Below, in pieces: positions 11,736-23,050 of a stretch of 64,000 bases of DNA (position 1 is the first letter of the stretch; the number at the start of each line of letters is the position of its first letter). The notes beneath the pieces were generated by a model. That model saw nothing but the letters and a program-made list of their open reading frames with translations, was not told the origin of the DNA and did not search any database. This stretch comes from Gadus chalcogrammus. Taxonomy: Eukaryota > Chordata > Actinopteri > Gadiformes > Gadidae. Location of the stretch: the NCBI RefSeq assembly GCF_026213295.1, contig NC_079415.1, positions 33,462,792-33,526,791 of the forward strand, written 5' to 3'. A program made the position numbers and the translations under genes.

Positions 11736-12005
11736 CTTTTCGAGGTTTGTAGCTGAGCCGAGGAGAGTTGGTACTGATCCAGACTTGATTTTCAGACGTT
11801 GAGCAAGTCCAGCTCTGTATTGGCCCAAGTTGAGGAAGCAGCAGTCAGTGAAATGTTTGGCGCAGACTCGCGCATTTCCAGAGACAATACAATTAACCCA
11901 CTGGTTCTTCAGAGGCTCGGAGGAAGGAACAAAATATAGACTTTTGTGTTCATTTGTACATCCAAACACTAAGCAACTGCTATGCTTCGCTCGTTTGCGA
12001 GCCAT
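11736..12005 (-). CDS. Copy B THAP-domain exon 1
   Basis: A 90-codon exon starting at ATG (MARKRAKHSSC). The THAP C2CH zinc site is complete: C11, C16, C48 and H51, with the conserved W36 and P79 (in SVPTLL). THAP domains are sequence-specific DNA-binding modules related to the P-element transposase DNA-binding domain. The donor is a strong AAAAG/GTAAGT in phase 0. The plus-strand shadow frame at 11830-12039 has no support. Confidence 0.9.
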
Positions 12006-12009
12006 GGTG

Positions 12010-13030
12010 TCTCTAAAATATCCCCCCTTACGTGCTTAAGTGCGTCGCCCAAAATTCCTGACTATGCGACTATTTACGCTGATTTACTGATGAGCCGTGC
12101 GTAGTTGCTATGTTACCGTACGTACTTGAGGAAGAAACGCAAATTGAAAACAGCTGGATGTACGGAAAGCGAAATGGGACAAACCTCACACCAGGCTGTG
12201 CGGCAGTAGTCGTCTACTAGTCTGCTACGTTGATTTTAGCGTCACAACACAACTATAACACACACATGTTATTCATGAAGGTAATTGTTAGACCATTCAT
12301 TGTCAATCTTTGCAAAGGAATACGATTAAAAGACAAATAGGGGAAACCATCTCCCTCAATAATGTATTTATTACGGCTGGACAAAGATTACAAGTTTTAA
12401 TCGCATCGTTTGGTGAGACAACTCGTGATTAATCACACTTTTATCCACTCCAATTTAAGTTGAATGAGATATCAAATTGAATGACACATTATCATTTGTA
12501 CCAAATGTACTTATCAATAACTTAGCCAAGTTTTCTTGAGGGAGTTTTATTGACTCATCCAGTGTGGTTTGAATATGACAATTAGGGAACACCACAGATT
12601 TGGAAATTGTAAACAGGCTGTCACTTACTGCAATTGTAAACCAACAGTAACTACAAGTGGAGTTAAATTCAAATAAGTAGCGCCACAGATTTGTGAATTG
12701 TAAACAGGCTGTCACTTACTGCAATTGCAATTGAATGTACAGTAAGCAGAACTAAAAACAAAAAAGAATGTTGACATTTTGTGGGCAAAACCTTTTCAAA
12801 ATCAAAGTAGGCCAAAAAAAAAAAAAATGGGCACAACTCATTAAAGGGGGTACAGGCACTGAAACACCAGCCCTCCACCAATCAGAATGGTAAAAGAATG
12901 ACCGACTCGAATGGCCGATTACACATGTTGGGTCGGCTGAAATGAACGCCGACGTGGCCGATTTCAGCGACCACACCAAATAGACTAGGGTTACCTACGC
13001 CGATTTTCGGTCCGGTGAGGGCTTGCCTTT
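12010..13030. other. Unique segment between B and the inverted duplication
   Basis: No gene was found. It contains a roughly 80-bp direct duplication (12596-12650 and 12682-12725, sharing TTGTAAACAGGCTGTCACTT). The left arm of the palindrome begins at about 13031, where similarity to intron 1 starts abruptly. Confidence 0.6.
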
Positions 13031-13410
13031 AAACTCATCCTAAATACATATGGTGCGTTCGGTTTTCACACCCTTCGATGTACTCCCAGTTATAGCTGGT
13101 TATTTACGGGCTAAAAAGTGAACCTGAGGCACACTATTATAGGCATGTTTTCCCCTTCACACCTGATTCAAATCAAAGGGTTATTAGCAGATTTCTGCAG
13201 AGCTTGATGTCATGGTATTGAGTTGATGAGATGAACTATAAAATATGTAAACAAATCAAGGATGTAATATCATTTCATATAATTAATTTTAAGTATTAGG
13301 CTAATGTTATTCACTAAACATGCTTATCTTATATCTTCTTACAACTTGCACCTGGAATATATACAATTTAATAAATTGAGTACTGATTTTACTTTGTTGT
13401 CTCTACGCAG

Positions 13411-13543
13411 GCCAGCTCATCAAGTGCTTACATTCAGCAGCTTCTCTCAAGGGATGTTGCCTGCCAGACAGAGCACCTGGAAACACGTACTGTAGGCACA
13501 CAGCTATCCTTAAAGACTTCGCAGCCCCATTTTAAAAGTGAAG
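13411..13543 (+). CDS. Copy P exon 2 (CQTE linker), intact
   Basis: A 133-nt exon, phase 0 to phase 1, encoding ASSSAYIQQLLSRDVACQTE then HLETRTVGTQLSLKTSQPHF. A CQTE...VGTQLS linker occurs in other fish THAP proteins as I remember them. This copy shows the ancestral frame that A and B have lost. Confidence 0.75.
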
Positions 13544-16130
13544 GTGTGTACTTTCTACACTGAGTATTTTTTCCCTTGATGTAGTAGATTCTAGGCAGCA
13601 TAGATTCTAGGCTGATGCTAGATTCTACCTGCGCTAAAAAGCCTGGTCCTCTTTGAAAAAGCATCATGCTCAGCGCCCTCCTAAAAGTTAATGCAATTCA
13701 AAGATGGAATCAGTCAAGAGCCCAGAAGGGTTCAAAATGTATAAATGTTAGCTGAGCAGCTTACAGGGAACGACACGTTGTTGCTTTTTAGTGTCAAAAT
13801 AGAATTATTGCGCTTGCCTCGCATCTCATCGTTCGTTGAGTGTCCTTAACCTGGCCAACCACTTGAGCTTTGAGTCTAGGGAGGAGGGTGCTGGAGGAGA
13901 CGTCCCTCTCCAAAACTGTGAATCTTTGTCAGCAGTGCCCATTTTAAACCCTCTGTGTCAATGTTGCATACATTTAAAGAGTTTCTTTCACGTGTACAAA
14001 TACACAATGCCTCCCTTTATGCAATATCTAAATGTAAATATACTTTTCCCTTTTTTTTCTCCCTCTGCAGAAGACTGCGATGCCTTTGGTAGCACGCAGC
14101 GCAACGCCACCTCAGAGAGTCTGGGTGTGGACGGCCCTGGCTCCTCCCTCATGTCCAGCCACAGCGAGGAGCTGAAGATTATGAGCGTCTACGGTAAAGG
14201 GGAGGGCCCTTTGGCAACGGACGGCCATGGCACCCTCTTCACCGCATCAGAAGTGGAGGCCCTGAACTCGCTGTCTGCGGACCAAAGCGTGGCCACGAGC
14301 CTGGAGCGCGGCGAGCAGCTGGTGTGCCGCGAGGAGCTGAGTGTGCAGGTTGGAAATCATCTTCTTATTCACCCTCCAAAAGAGAGGCTTCCTCCGTTAC
14401 AACTCCAGCACACACCCTTATAAAGCCCCAGCCCACAAAATTATGTATATATTTTTTTGCAATTCATTGTAAAAAGACCTCCAGTGTGTAGCCCCGCCTT
14501 CTCCTGTAAACCAAGAAAGCCAGCTCTGAGACGAAGGGGGATTTTATCGGCTGGCAGGGTAAAAATGCCTAATCTGTCGTTAGTGGGGATTAACAGCTAT
14601 TCTGTGAAAATTAAAGAATATGTCTTGTGTGTGTTTCCTTCTTTATGGAAAGCAGCAGACCCCAGACACCATTTCAATCAAGGTCGAAGAGGATATTGGT
14701 GGAGGCATGCCCGCTGTAGGTTAGTAATACATACATACATTGCATCTATGCAAGAAAACAACCTTTATAAACTGAGAATGTACTCGAATCTCCCTTCTCA
14801 GTAGGAGCCTTTAACCCTTGACCATCAAAAGGGCGACATGGAAAATGCATTATCAACAAATAGAAGTTAGAAAGAATGTCAAAATATAATTCTTCCAATA
14901 CACAAGTGTGTACAAAGTACAAACTGTATACCTTTTGTGAAAATGATTAATTAAAACCATCACTTTCTCTCTTTCTCTGTTTTCCTCTCTGAAGAAGACA
15001 ATGACATCAGAGACTGCAGCACGCAGCGCGGCGCCACCTCGGAGAGTCTGCGTGTGGACGCCCCTGGCTCCTCCCACATGTCAAGTCACAGCGGGGAGCT
15101 GCGCATCCTGAGCGTCTACGGACAAGGGGAGGGCCCACTGGCGGTGGACGGCCATGACACCCTCTTTGCGGCGTCAGAACTGGAGGCCTTGAGCTCGCTG
15201 GCCGCTGACCACAGCGTGGCCAAGAGCCTGAACTGCAGCGTGAGGCTCGTCCGCCTTGAGGAGCTGACTGGGGATCAGGGCGGCCACAAGGGCCGGCCCG
15301 GTGTCTTGTGTGGAAAGGTTATTCCCAACGATGCCAATATGATCGTCCACATGAGGACTCAATCCGGCGAGAAGCCCTACAAGTGTGACCAATGCCCGAA
15401 GTGCTTCAGTCTGAAAGGCAGCCTGAAGATCCACATGAGGACTCAATCCGGCGAGAAGCCCTACAAGTGTGACCAATGCACGATGCGCTTCAGTCAGAAA
15501 TGCCCCCTGAAGATCCACATGAGGCGTCACTCCGGGGAGAAGCCCTACCAGTGTGACCACTGCAGTAAGCGCTTCAGTCGGAGAGATGCCCTAAAGATCC
15601 ACATGAGGACTCACTCCGGGGAGAAGCCCTACAAGTGTGACCAATGCACGAAGCGCTTCAGTCATGGCTGCCACCTGAAGAACCACCTGAGGACTCACAC
15701 CGACGAGAAGCCCTACAAGTGTGACCAATGCCCGAAGTGCTTCAGTCAGAAAGCCCACCTGAAGATCCACATGAGGAGGACTCACTCTGGGGAGAAGCCC
15801 TACAAGTGTGACCAATGCACGAAGCGCTTCAGTCAGACAAGCCACCTGAAGATCCACCTGAGGGCTCACTCTGGGGAGAAGCCCTACAGGTGTGACCAAT
15901 GCACGAAGTGCTTCAGTGAGAAAGGCACCCTGAATAAACACATGAGGAGTCACTCCTGGGAGAAGCCCTACAAGTGTGACCAATGCACGAAGTGCTTCAG
16001 TCTGAAAGACCCCCTGAACGTCCACATGAGGACTCACTCCGGGGAGAAGCCCTACAGGTGTGACCAATGCACGAAGCGCTTCAGTCAGATAGGCGCCCTG
16101 AAGATCCACAAGAGGACTCACTCCGGTTAG
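13411..16130 (+). CDS. C2H2 zinc-finger gene, copy P (lacks THAP exon)
   Basis: The plus-strand exons are 13411-13543, 14071-14348, 14656-14719 and 14995-16130, totalling 1,611 nt (537 codons including stop) with all phases agreeing. The THAP exon is absent because the duplicated segment begins inside intron 1. No alternative first exon was recognised at 12.0-13.4 kb, so the start is unknown; the gene may be a 5'-truncated pseudogene or use a new promoter. It encodes the linker, the acidic domain, the VEED exon and a ten-finger array. It has the shortest introns of the cluster because the intron 3 MITE is mostly deleted. Confidence 0.7.
14071..14348 (+). CDS. Copy P acidic exon 3
   Basis: A 278-nt exon with CTCTGCAG acceptor. 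It lacks two codons (Asp-Arg of FGDRSTQ) relative to other copies, keeping frame. The core reads GEGPLATDGHGTLFTASEVE; the usual HDTLF is HGTLF here. It ends EELSVQ at CAG/GTTGG. Confidence 0.8.
14656..14719 (+). CDS. Copy P exon 4 (VEED exon)
   Basis: A 64-nt exon with AAAGCAG acceptor and GTTAGT donor, encoding QTPDTISIKVEEDIGGGMPA then V. Phase 0 in, phase 1 out. Confidence 0.75.
14995..16130 (+). CDS. Copy P C2H2 array exon
   Basis: The exon starts EDNDIRDCSTQRGATSES and has the GEGPLAVDGHDTLFAASELEAL core. Then follow a degenerate finger and nine CDQC-type fingers. Two of the first fingers end MRTQ instead of MRTH, losing the last zinc His; finger six has an extra Arg (HMRRTH). The framework is nearly constant while helix positions -1, 2, 3 and 6 vary (for example QCPI, RDAI, HCHN, QAHI, QSHI, EGTK). 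The array ends at TAG at 16128-16130. In-frame sequence beyond it still encodes the degenerate last finger (QCNASYSDPSNLSVHMLKH) up to about 16250, so the stop looks premature. Confidence 0.9.
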
Positions 16131-17047
16131 AGGCCCTGCCTGTTAGTGCAGTGCAACGCCAGCTACAGCGACCCAAGCAATTTGAGTGTGCACATGCTCA
16201 AGCACACGGGCAATGGGGTGCTTTCACACAGGGTAACGGGGCGCTTTGATTGAGACCTCTGTCCGGTATTTGTCGAAATTACTGCTTTTAGTTTTTCTTT
16301 TCATCAGGATTAAACACTTTCCATCTTTTGATTCGCTTTGTTTTGCTTTGTTTTAATTTTAGTAATTCATGTCTGTGTGATAAAGAACTTATTTCTCTGA
16401 CTCTTCTAACAGAAAAATATTGGGAAACGTTCACATCGTTGGTAAATAAGGAAACTTGTGAGGGGAGTATACCACCAACCTCGCTGTACAAACCCAGGCT
16501 TTCTTGGGAAAACCTGGTTCGACAGAGACGCAACACGCAGTCAGAGTTAAATGGTTCCTGATACTCACTTTAGATTAAATTAGTCTAACCAGGTTTTCCG
16601 CTTTAGGTTCAATGCGCGTTCACATGAAAGGTGTGTTTATCACGTCATTTGACTCCCCCTTATGCAAAGTGAATCGTGCGTGCGTGGTGTATTATTATGA
16701 ATTCCTACGAGGAATTCAAAGTCCAAATCACAGCCAAGGGGAACACGGTTGTCCATAATATGGCTAGGGTGGCGTGCTGGCAAAAAATAGCCGTCCGTGT
16801 TTATTCGTAAGTGAAAAGATTCTGCATATTGTCTAAAAAATATCATGTATCATCATGCCTTTTACCCCCATAGATATGGTGCCAGCACGCTCCTACGAAC
16901 ATGGGGCCAAGTCAAAAATAAATATTAAAATAATATTCAACGTGGTAAGTTGTAAGCATCCATTTGAATAATTTCAGGTGAATCTAGCCTATGATGATTT
17001 GCAATGGCCTAGGCTCCAACCTTTAGTCTCATGTTGATTACCTGCAG

Positions 17048-17211
17048 CAAATAAAAATAAAACCAATAATACGACTGGGAGGGGGACCGCTCCACCGCCC
17101 TTCACCACTTCGGAGGAGCTGGCTCTCGCCAATAATGAAGGTCGGCCGATGATGGTAGGAGTGGAAGGGGGAGTGTCCTCTGACCCCACTGCCTCGACTT
17201 CCAAGGCCTTT
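17048..17211 (+). pseudogene. Harbinger Myb-like protein exon remnant (left arm)
   Basis: Between a CTGCAG acceptor and a GTAATG donor, one frame reads TTGRGTAPPPFTTSEELALA then NNEGRPMMVGVEGGVSSDP. This resembles the linker after the Myb/SANT-like domain in PIF/Harbinger-associated proteins (recalled pattern GGGP-P-L-EEL-L-EGRP-GV-GG). Small flanking blocks (17320-17365, 17456-17492) also look like exon pieces. The host DNA is present inverted at 21023-21187. Confidence 0.45.
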
Positions 17212-17576
17212 GTAATGAGTATGTATTCATGTATTGGCAATGGACATCAATAATTGTCTTTCTAATCAAATGTGAAATGATTGAGTGTAAATTAATAGTC
17301 ATTTTTAGTTGAAGGTACAAACATTAGTTTGGAGGAGCTGCCGACAATCAATCTCCAATCAGAGGTATATAACTATCAAAGCAAAGTGTCATGTATTCTT
17401 CTAAATGCTTAATTTCTGGACAGAATGTCCTATAATAGGTTTCCCTGATTCTTGCAGGAGACTGTCGGCCTGTTACTCCAGGGCGACTATGGAGGTGATT
17501 TTTCTGAACAATTCTCACAGCTATAGCATGAATTTGTAGAATAAAAAATGCCTAGGCCTAATTGTGTCACACACAT

Positions 17577-17870
17577 TGCGGTTATGTGTATGAGGCTGAT
17601 GGTGGATGCTCCTGAAGGTGGATGCTGCTGATGGTGGCTGCTGATGATGGTGGCTGCTGTTGCTGCTGCTGGTGGCTTGAGCTGGCTGGGGTCGGATAAC
17701 ACTGCTGCTGCAGGTCGCTGCTGCTTGAGGCGATGGCTGCTTGAGCTGGCTGGTGGTGGCGAAGGATGGTGGTGTCGCCTTCTGCTGCTAGTGGTGGCGG
17801 CTTGTGCTGGCGACGGCTGTTGGTGGTGGCAGCGGCGACTGCTGCGATTGTTGTCCTTCCTTTCGACCTG
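17577..17870. repeat. GCTGATGGTGGCT-like degenerate repeat
   Basis: A CTG/GGTGGCTG-rich imperfect tandem repeat. The right-arm counterpart at 20541-20645 is shorter. Open frames on both strands are repeat artefacts. Confidence 0.7.
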
Positions 17871-18727
17871 ATGCACTTTACTATCCTTAACCTCAGACTG
17901 ATGTTTGTGGGGTATTTTCTTTTTTTAATTTTTTTTAACTTTGTTGTTTATTTACAAGTTAGACATACACGCACACCTGTTTACACATTTGTTGTTCTTG
18001 TTGCACACATGACTGACATTGTTTTATTTATTGATACCCCCTGGCTCTACTTTGCTGTTCTTGTTCACTTACTGTATGTTTGCTTTGTTGTTCTTAGTCC
18101 TTGTTCCCACTTGTTTTTGGTTCCACAAACCTCAGCCTGATATATCTGGCATCTCAAACACTGGGTCCAGCTTTACCTGGCGCCTACTCCTTTGCAGCGT
18201 GCAGATGTTAGGCAGTGGAATCTGCATTTGCTGCAGGGTTTTATAACCAGTGGTCCATTTTACTTGTATTGCTTTTTTAATTGTCTCCTTTCCTCACCGT
18301 ATTCCTCTCTTGTCAACACTTATATATACAATATTCATCCCTGTTCCTTCACTTTGTTGTTTTTCAAGTTGGACACACACACATTCATGTTGTCTGACCC
18401 ATTGTTTAATAAAAAAATACTTTCATTCGTTATTCTTTAATATGTGATACTTTGTGTTCGGCTAAGTCTTAAAAGTATCATGGTTGTGTGGTCAGCTCCT
18501 GCCTCATCAGAAGAAGTTGCCTGGAAACTAAATGCTAAATGGACTGTTGCTACTCTGCTTTCTCAATCGCTCTCTGACCACGGGTACTTGAATCGGAATT
18601 ACAAGCAAAATCAAGAAAATTCAATAGTCCAGTTGCGCTAAAATGAACATCTTGAATCGTCTTTGACTTCAGAACAGATGTAGTAAGGTTAAGCCACTAA
18701 AGTCAGTAGCCTAGTGCTACCCATGCT

Positions 18728-19297
18728 TATAGGAACGTGAAGCTTTACCTCAAACTTAAAAACGTATCTAAGTAGCTTGCAGTTGTCACCCTACCACTCC
18801 AAATGTAAAACTGATATATATTTACAAATGTGCAACAATGGTCAGATAAGTACTTGTGTTTTTTAATTTATATTTACCATTCAATATTGCAATCGCTGCT
18901 GGCAGTCCGATTGAAGAACACGGCAGCGCGGCCTGTTCTTGAACTATACAGGCTCACATGAACCTCGTCGTCACGAAAACAACATAAGGGGTAACACTCG
19001 TTTTTTATCAGTCGTCATGAAAAAAAACATAAGGGGTAACACTGTCGTTTTTTATTGGTCGTCATGAATGAAAACAAAAGGGGTAACACTGTCGTTTTTT
19101 ATTGGTCGTCATCAGTGGTGTAGTCTATTTTATTGTAGTGGGTATACTGTGATGATTCCCTCCCAGCCTCGTACAATCCTGGTGCGACACCCCATAAGCG
19201 CCACACACGTACCAGGCCCCCAGGATAGGCATATACTTCCGCAATCCACCCGTGCTCAGAGGCCAAGCCTGGTATTGCAGCCATAGACATCAGGGTT
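18728..19297. other. Palindrome spacer
   Basis: The 570 bp between the two arms. It holds a roughly 46-bp tandem repeat of three units at about 18967-19112 (each with ATAAGGGGTAACACT and GTCGTCAT) and a transposon-like fragment from about 19115 (CAGTGGTGTAGTCTATTTTA). No gene was seen. Confidence 0.7.
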
Positions 19298-19670
19298 AGC
19301 ATGGGTAGCACTAGGCTACTGACTTTAGTGGCTTAACCTTACTACATCTGTTCTGAAATCAGAATCAAAAGTATCACATATATAAAAAGTATTTTTTTTA
19401 TTAAACAATGGGTCAGACAACAAGAGTGTGTGTGTGTCCAACTTGAAAAACAACAACAAAGTGAAGGAACAGGGATGAATATTGTGTTAACAAGAGAGGA
19501 ATGCGCTGAGGAAAGGAGACAATTAAAAAAGCAATACAAGTAAAATGGACCACTGGTTATAAAACCCTGCAGCAAATGCAGATTCCACTGTCTAACATCT
19601 GCACGCTGCAAAGAGAGTAGGCACCAAGTAAAGCCGGGCCCCGTTTCCCGAAAGCATCGTTAGCCTAAGT

Positions 19671-20160
19671 CAGGGGTGCCCAACCTTTTTTGACCCAAGA
19701 TCTACTTTTCAAGTAGCCAACCTCCCGAGATCTACCAGCAAACCTACCTTCAAGCCGGGGGGGGGGGGGAGGGGGGTAGAGAACAATTGTTGACGGGGGG
19801 GGGGGGGGGGGGGGTTGTATCGTGAACCTACGGACTTCAATGGGGGTTTCATTCCGTCTGCGCACGGCACCTTCTCAACGATAATCAATAATCTTCCTCC
19901 CACTCAGGGTGAAAATGGTAGGTCTTAGCTTGTTTCCCCTCAGCCATGCCAACGTTTAGGAGTGTGTAACTACTGTTGACGGCTTTCAACTGCTGTTAAC
20001 AGCACATGCGCTACCGCGCGTATATGCTACCGCGCAAATTTAATTTCATTAAAAAAAAAAATAATAATAATTTTTTTTTTTTTCTTCACCCCTTCGCGAT
20101 CGACTTGGGATCTGTCGGCGATCTACTGGTAGACCGCGATCGACTGGTTGGGCACCCCTG
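19671..20160. mobile_element. Non-autonomous hAT element, 490 bp
   Basis: The 15-bp inverted termini are CAGGGGTGCCCAACC. A perfect 8-bp target duplication GCCTAAGT flanks it (19663-19670 and 20161-20168), the hallmark of hAT. It carries G/C-run and A/T-run tracts. It inserted into another dispersed repeat (19635-20300) that contains CCCGTTTCCCGAAAGCATCG. Confidence 0.93.
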
Positions 20161-21022
20161 GCCTAAGTGGATCGCAGAGTGGGTCGTACGAGCATCGTAC
20201 AGTTTTCACATTTTTCCCGAAAGCATCGTTGGTAACGAATGTCTTGAAAACGCTCGTAGCTAATGAGTGCTCCAGGGTACTCGTAGGAGGGTAAGAGCAT
20301 CATTAGCCTACTATAGAGTGAACTCATTATTGCATGCGGGTGTCTTCATTCATAAAAACAATAAAACATTCGGGAGTAGGCCTACGCAATAATACAAATT
20401 ATTCTAAAGAGGTCAGAGACTCCGTGCGCAGCCCCGCCTTCCCAGTGAACCAAGAAACCCCGCACCGTGACGAACGGGGGATTTGACCCCCTCGGTTTTA
20501 CACAGGAAACTTGAGATAAGAAGGTGAAATCGCCGGGCGTGCCAGCAGCAGCCACCATCATCATCCACCTTCAGCAGCAGCCACCATCAGCAGCATTCAC
20601 CTTCAACAGCATTCACCTTCAGCAGCATCCACCATCAGCCTCATACACATAACCGCTATGTCTGTGACACAATTAGGCCTAGGCATTTTTTATTCTACAA
20701 ATTCATACTATAGCGGTGAGAATTGTTCAGAAAAATCACCTCCACGGTCGCCCTGGAGTCACAGGGCGACAGTCTCCTGCAAGAATCAGGGAAACCTATT
20801 ATAGGACATTCTGTCCAGAAATTAAACATTTAGAACAGTACGTGACACTTTGCTTTGATAGTTATATACCTTTGATTGGAGATTGATTGTCTGCAGCTCC
20901 TCCAAACTAATGTTTGTACCTTCAACTAAAAATGACAATTAATTTACACTCAATCATTTCACATTTGATTAGCAAGACAATTATTGATGTCCATTGCCAA
21001 TACATGAATACATACTCATTAC

Positions 21023-21187
21023 AAAGGCCTTGGAAGTCGAGGCAGTGGGGTCAGAGGACACCCCCCTTCCACTCCTACCATCATCGGCCAACCTTCGTTA
21101 TAGGCGAGAGCCAGCTCCTCCTAGTGGTGAAGGGCGGTGGAGCGGTCCTCCTCCCAGTCGTATTAAATCTGGTTTTATTTTTATTTG
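21023..21187 (-). pseudogene. Harbinger Myb-like exon remnant (right arm)
   Basis: Inverted copy of 17048-17211, with the same splice-like borders. A 1-nt difference (ACTAGGAGG against ACTTCGGAGG) breaks the frame shared with the left arm. Confidence 0.4.
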
Positions 21188-22091
21188 CTGCAGGTAATCA
21201 ACTTGTGACTAAAGGTTGGAGCCTAGGCCATTGCAAATCATAGGCTAGATTCACCTGAAATTATTCAAATGGATGCTTACAACTTACCACATTGAATATT
21301 ATTTTAATATTTATTTTTGACTTGGCCCCATGTTCGTATGAGCGTGCTGGCACCACATCTATGGGGGTAAAAGGCATGATGATACATGATATTTTTAGAC
21401 AATATGCAGAATCTTTTCACTTACGAATGAACACGGACGGCTATTTTTTGCCAGCACGCTACCCTAGCCATATTATGGGCAACCGTGTTCCCCTTGGCTG
21501 TGATTTGGACCTTGAATTCCTCGTAGGAATTCATAATACACCACGCACGCACGATTCAATTTGCATAAGGGGGAGTCAAATGACGTGATACACACCTTTT
21601 ATGTGAACGCGCATTGAACCTAAAGCGGAAAACCTGGTTAGACTAATTGAATCTAAAGTGAGTATCAGGAACCATTTAACTCTGACTGCGACGCAACTGA
21701 CTGCGAGTTGCGTCTCTGTCGAACCAGGTTTTCCCAAGAAAGCCTGGGTTTGTACAACGAGGTTCGTGGTATACTCCCCTCACAAGTTTCCTTTGTATTT
21801 ACCAACGATGTGAACGTTTCCTAATATTTTGCTGTTAGAAAAGTCAGAGAAATAAGTTCTTTATCACGGACATAAATTACTAAAAGCGAATCAAAAGCAG
21901 GAAAGTGTTTAATCCCGATGAAAAGAAAAACTAAAAGCAGTAATTTCGACAAATACCGGACAGAGGTCTCAATCAAAGCGCCCCGTTACCCTGTGTGAAA
22001 GCACCCCATTGCCCGTGTCCTTGAGCATGTGCACACTCAAAGTGCTTGGGTCGCTGTAGCTGGCGTTGCAATGCACTAACAGGCAGGGCCT

Positions 22092-23050
22092 CTAACCGGA
22101 GTGAGTCCTCTTGTGGATCTTCAGGTTGCTTTTGTGACTGAAGCGCATCGGGCATTGGTCACACTTGTAGGGCTTCTCCCCAGAGTGAGTCCTCAGGTGG
22201 ATATTAAGGACATCTCTCCGACTGCAGCGCTTGCTGCATTGGTCACACTTGTAGGGCTTCTCCCCGGAGTGACTCCTCATGTGTTTATTCAGGGTGCCTT
22301 TCTCACTGAAGCACTTCGTGCATTGGTCACACTTGTAGGGCTTCTCCCCGGAGTGAGTCCTCATGTGGTTCTTCAGGATGTAATTCTGACTGAAGCGCAT
22401 CATGCATTGATCACACTTGTAGGGCTTCTCGCCAGAGTGAATCATCATGTGGAATTTCAGGTGGCCTTTCTGTCCGAAGCGCATCTTGCATTGGTCACAC
22501 CTGTAGGGCTTCTCCCCAGAGTGAGTCCTCATGTGTCTATTCAGGTGGCCTTTCAGACTGAAGCACTTCATGCATTGGTCACACCTGTAGGGCTTCTCCC
22601 CAGAGTGAGTTCTCATGTGGATCTTCAGGGCGTAGCTATCACTGAAGCGCTTTGTGCATTGGTCACACTTGTAGGGCTTCTCGTCGTTATGGGTCCTCAT
22701 CATATTGGCCTTGTTGGGAATAACCTTTCCACACAAGACACCGGGCCGGCCCTTGCGGCCGCCCTGATGCCCAGTCAGCTCCTCAAGGCGGACGAGCCTC
22801 ACGCTGCAGTTCAGGCTCTTGGCCACGCTGTGGTCAGCGGACTGCGAGCTCAAGGCCTCCGGTTCTGACGCGGCAAAAAGGGTGTTATGGATGTCCACCG
22901 CCAGTGGGCCCTCCCCTTGTCCGTAAACGCTCAGGATGCGCAGCTCCCCGCTGTCACTTGACATGTGGGAGGAGCCAGGGGCGTCCACACGCAGACTCTC
23001 CGAGGTGGCGCCGCGCTGCGTGCTGCAGTCTCTGATGTCATTGACGTCTT
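22092..23050 (-). CDS. Copy D C2H2 array exon
   Basis: The exon starts EDVNDIRDCSTQRGATSESL, has the GEGPLAVDIHNTLFAASEPE core, then a degenerate finger (VLCGKVIPNKANM) and seven fingers with SGEKPY linkers. One finger has Cys for the structural Phe (KRCSRRDVL). Contact positions differ from P and B, but one finger (EKGTLNKHMRSH) matches a P finger exactly. It ends KRTHSG-TAG, the same premature stop as in P; downstream DNA (21965-22091) still resembles the last finger. Confidence 0.9.

Larger units (their letters stand above)
7837..12005 (-). pseudogene. THAP/C2H2 zinc-finger gene, copy B (one frameshift)
   Basis: The minus-strand exons are 11736-12005 (THAP), 10787-10920 (linker), 9883-10166 (acidic), 8924-8987 (VEED) and 7837-8654 (C2H2). 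All splice sites are present and phases agree, except that exon 2 has a +1 insertion. The sum is 1,570 nt; with a 133-nt exon 2 it would be 1,569 (522 codons plus stop). As it stands, translation gives the 90-residue THAP domain, about 40 linker residues and a stop, so the locus could make a THAP-only protein or be dead. The presumed role is nuclear DNA binding. Sequencing error is less likely because copy A has the same insertion. Confidence 0.7.
13031..18727. repeat. Left arm of a large inverted duplication
   Basis: This segment reappears inverted at 19298-29021. Matching blocks include intron 1 (13031-13410), the gene exons, 16140-17640 against 20540-22090, and 18140-18727 against 19298-19630. 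The arms differ mainly by insertions in the right arm and by unrelated DNA at 17650-18140. Identity is high by eye but was not computed. Confidence 0.85.

Noticed and set aside
14071..14348. KRAB, SCAN or FiNZ assignment for the acidic exon
   Set aside because: The sequence does not show the key residues of those domains as I know them; left as an unnamed domain.
15174..16121. Long minus-strand frames rich in VTLVGLLPGVSPHV opposite the zinc-finger exons
   Set aside because: They are the antisense of repeated finger linkers (SGEKPYKCDQC) and recur opposite every array, so they are shadows of the real frame.
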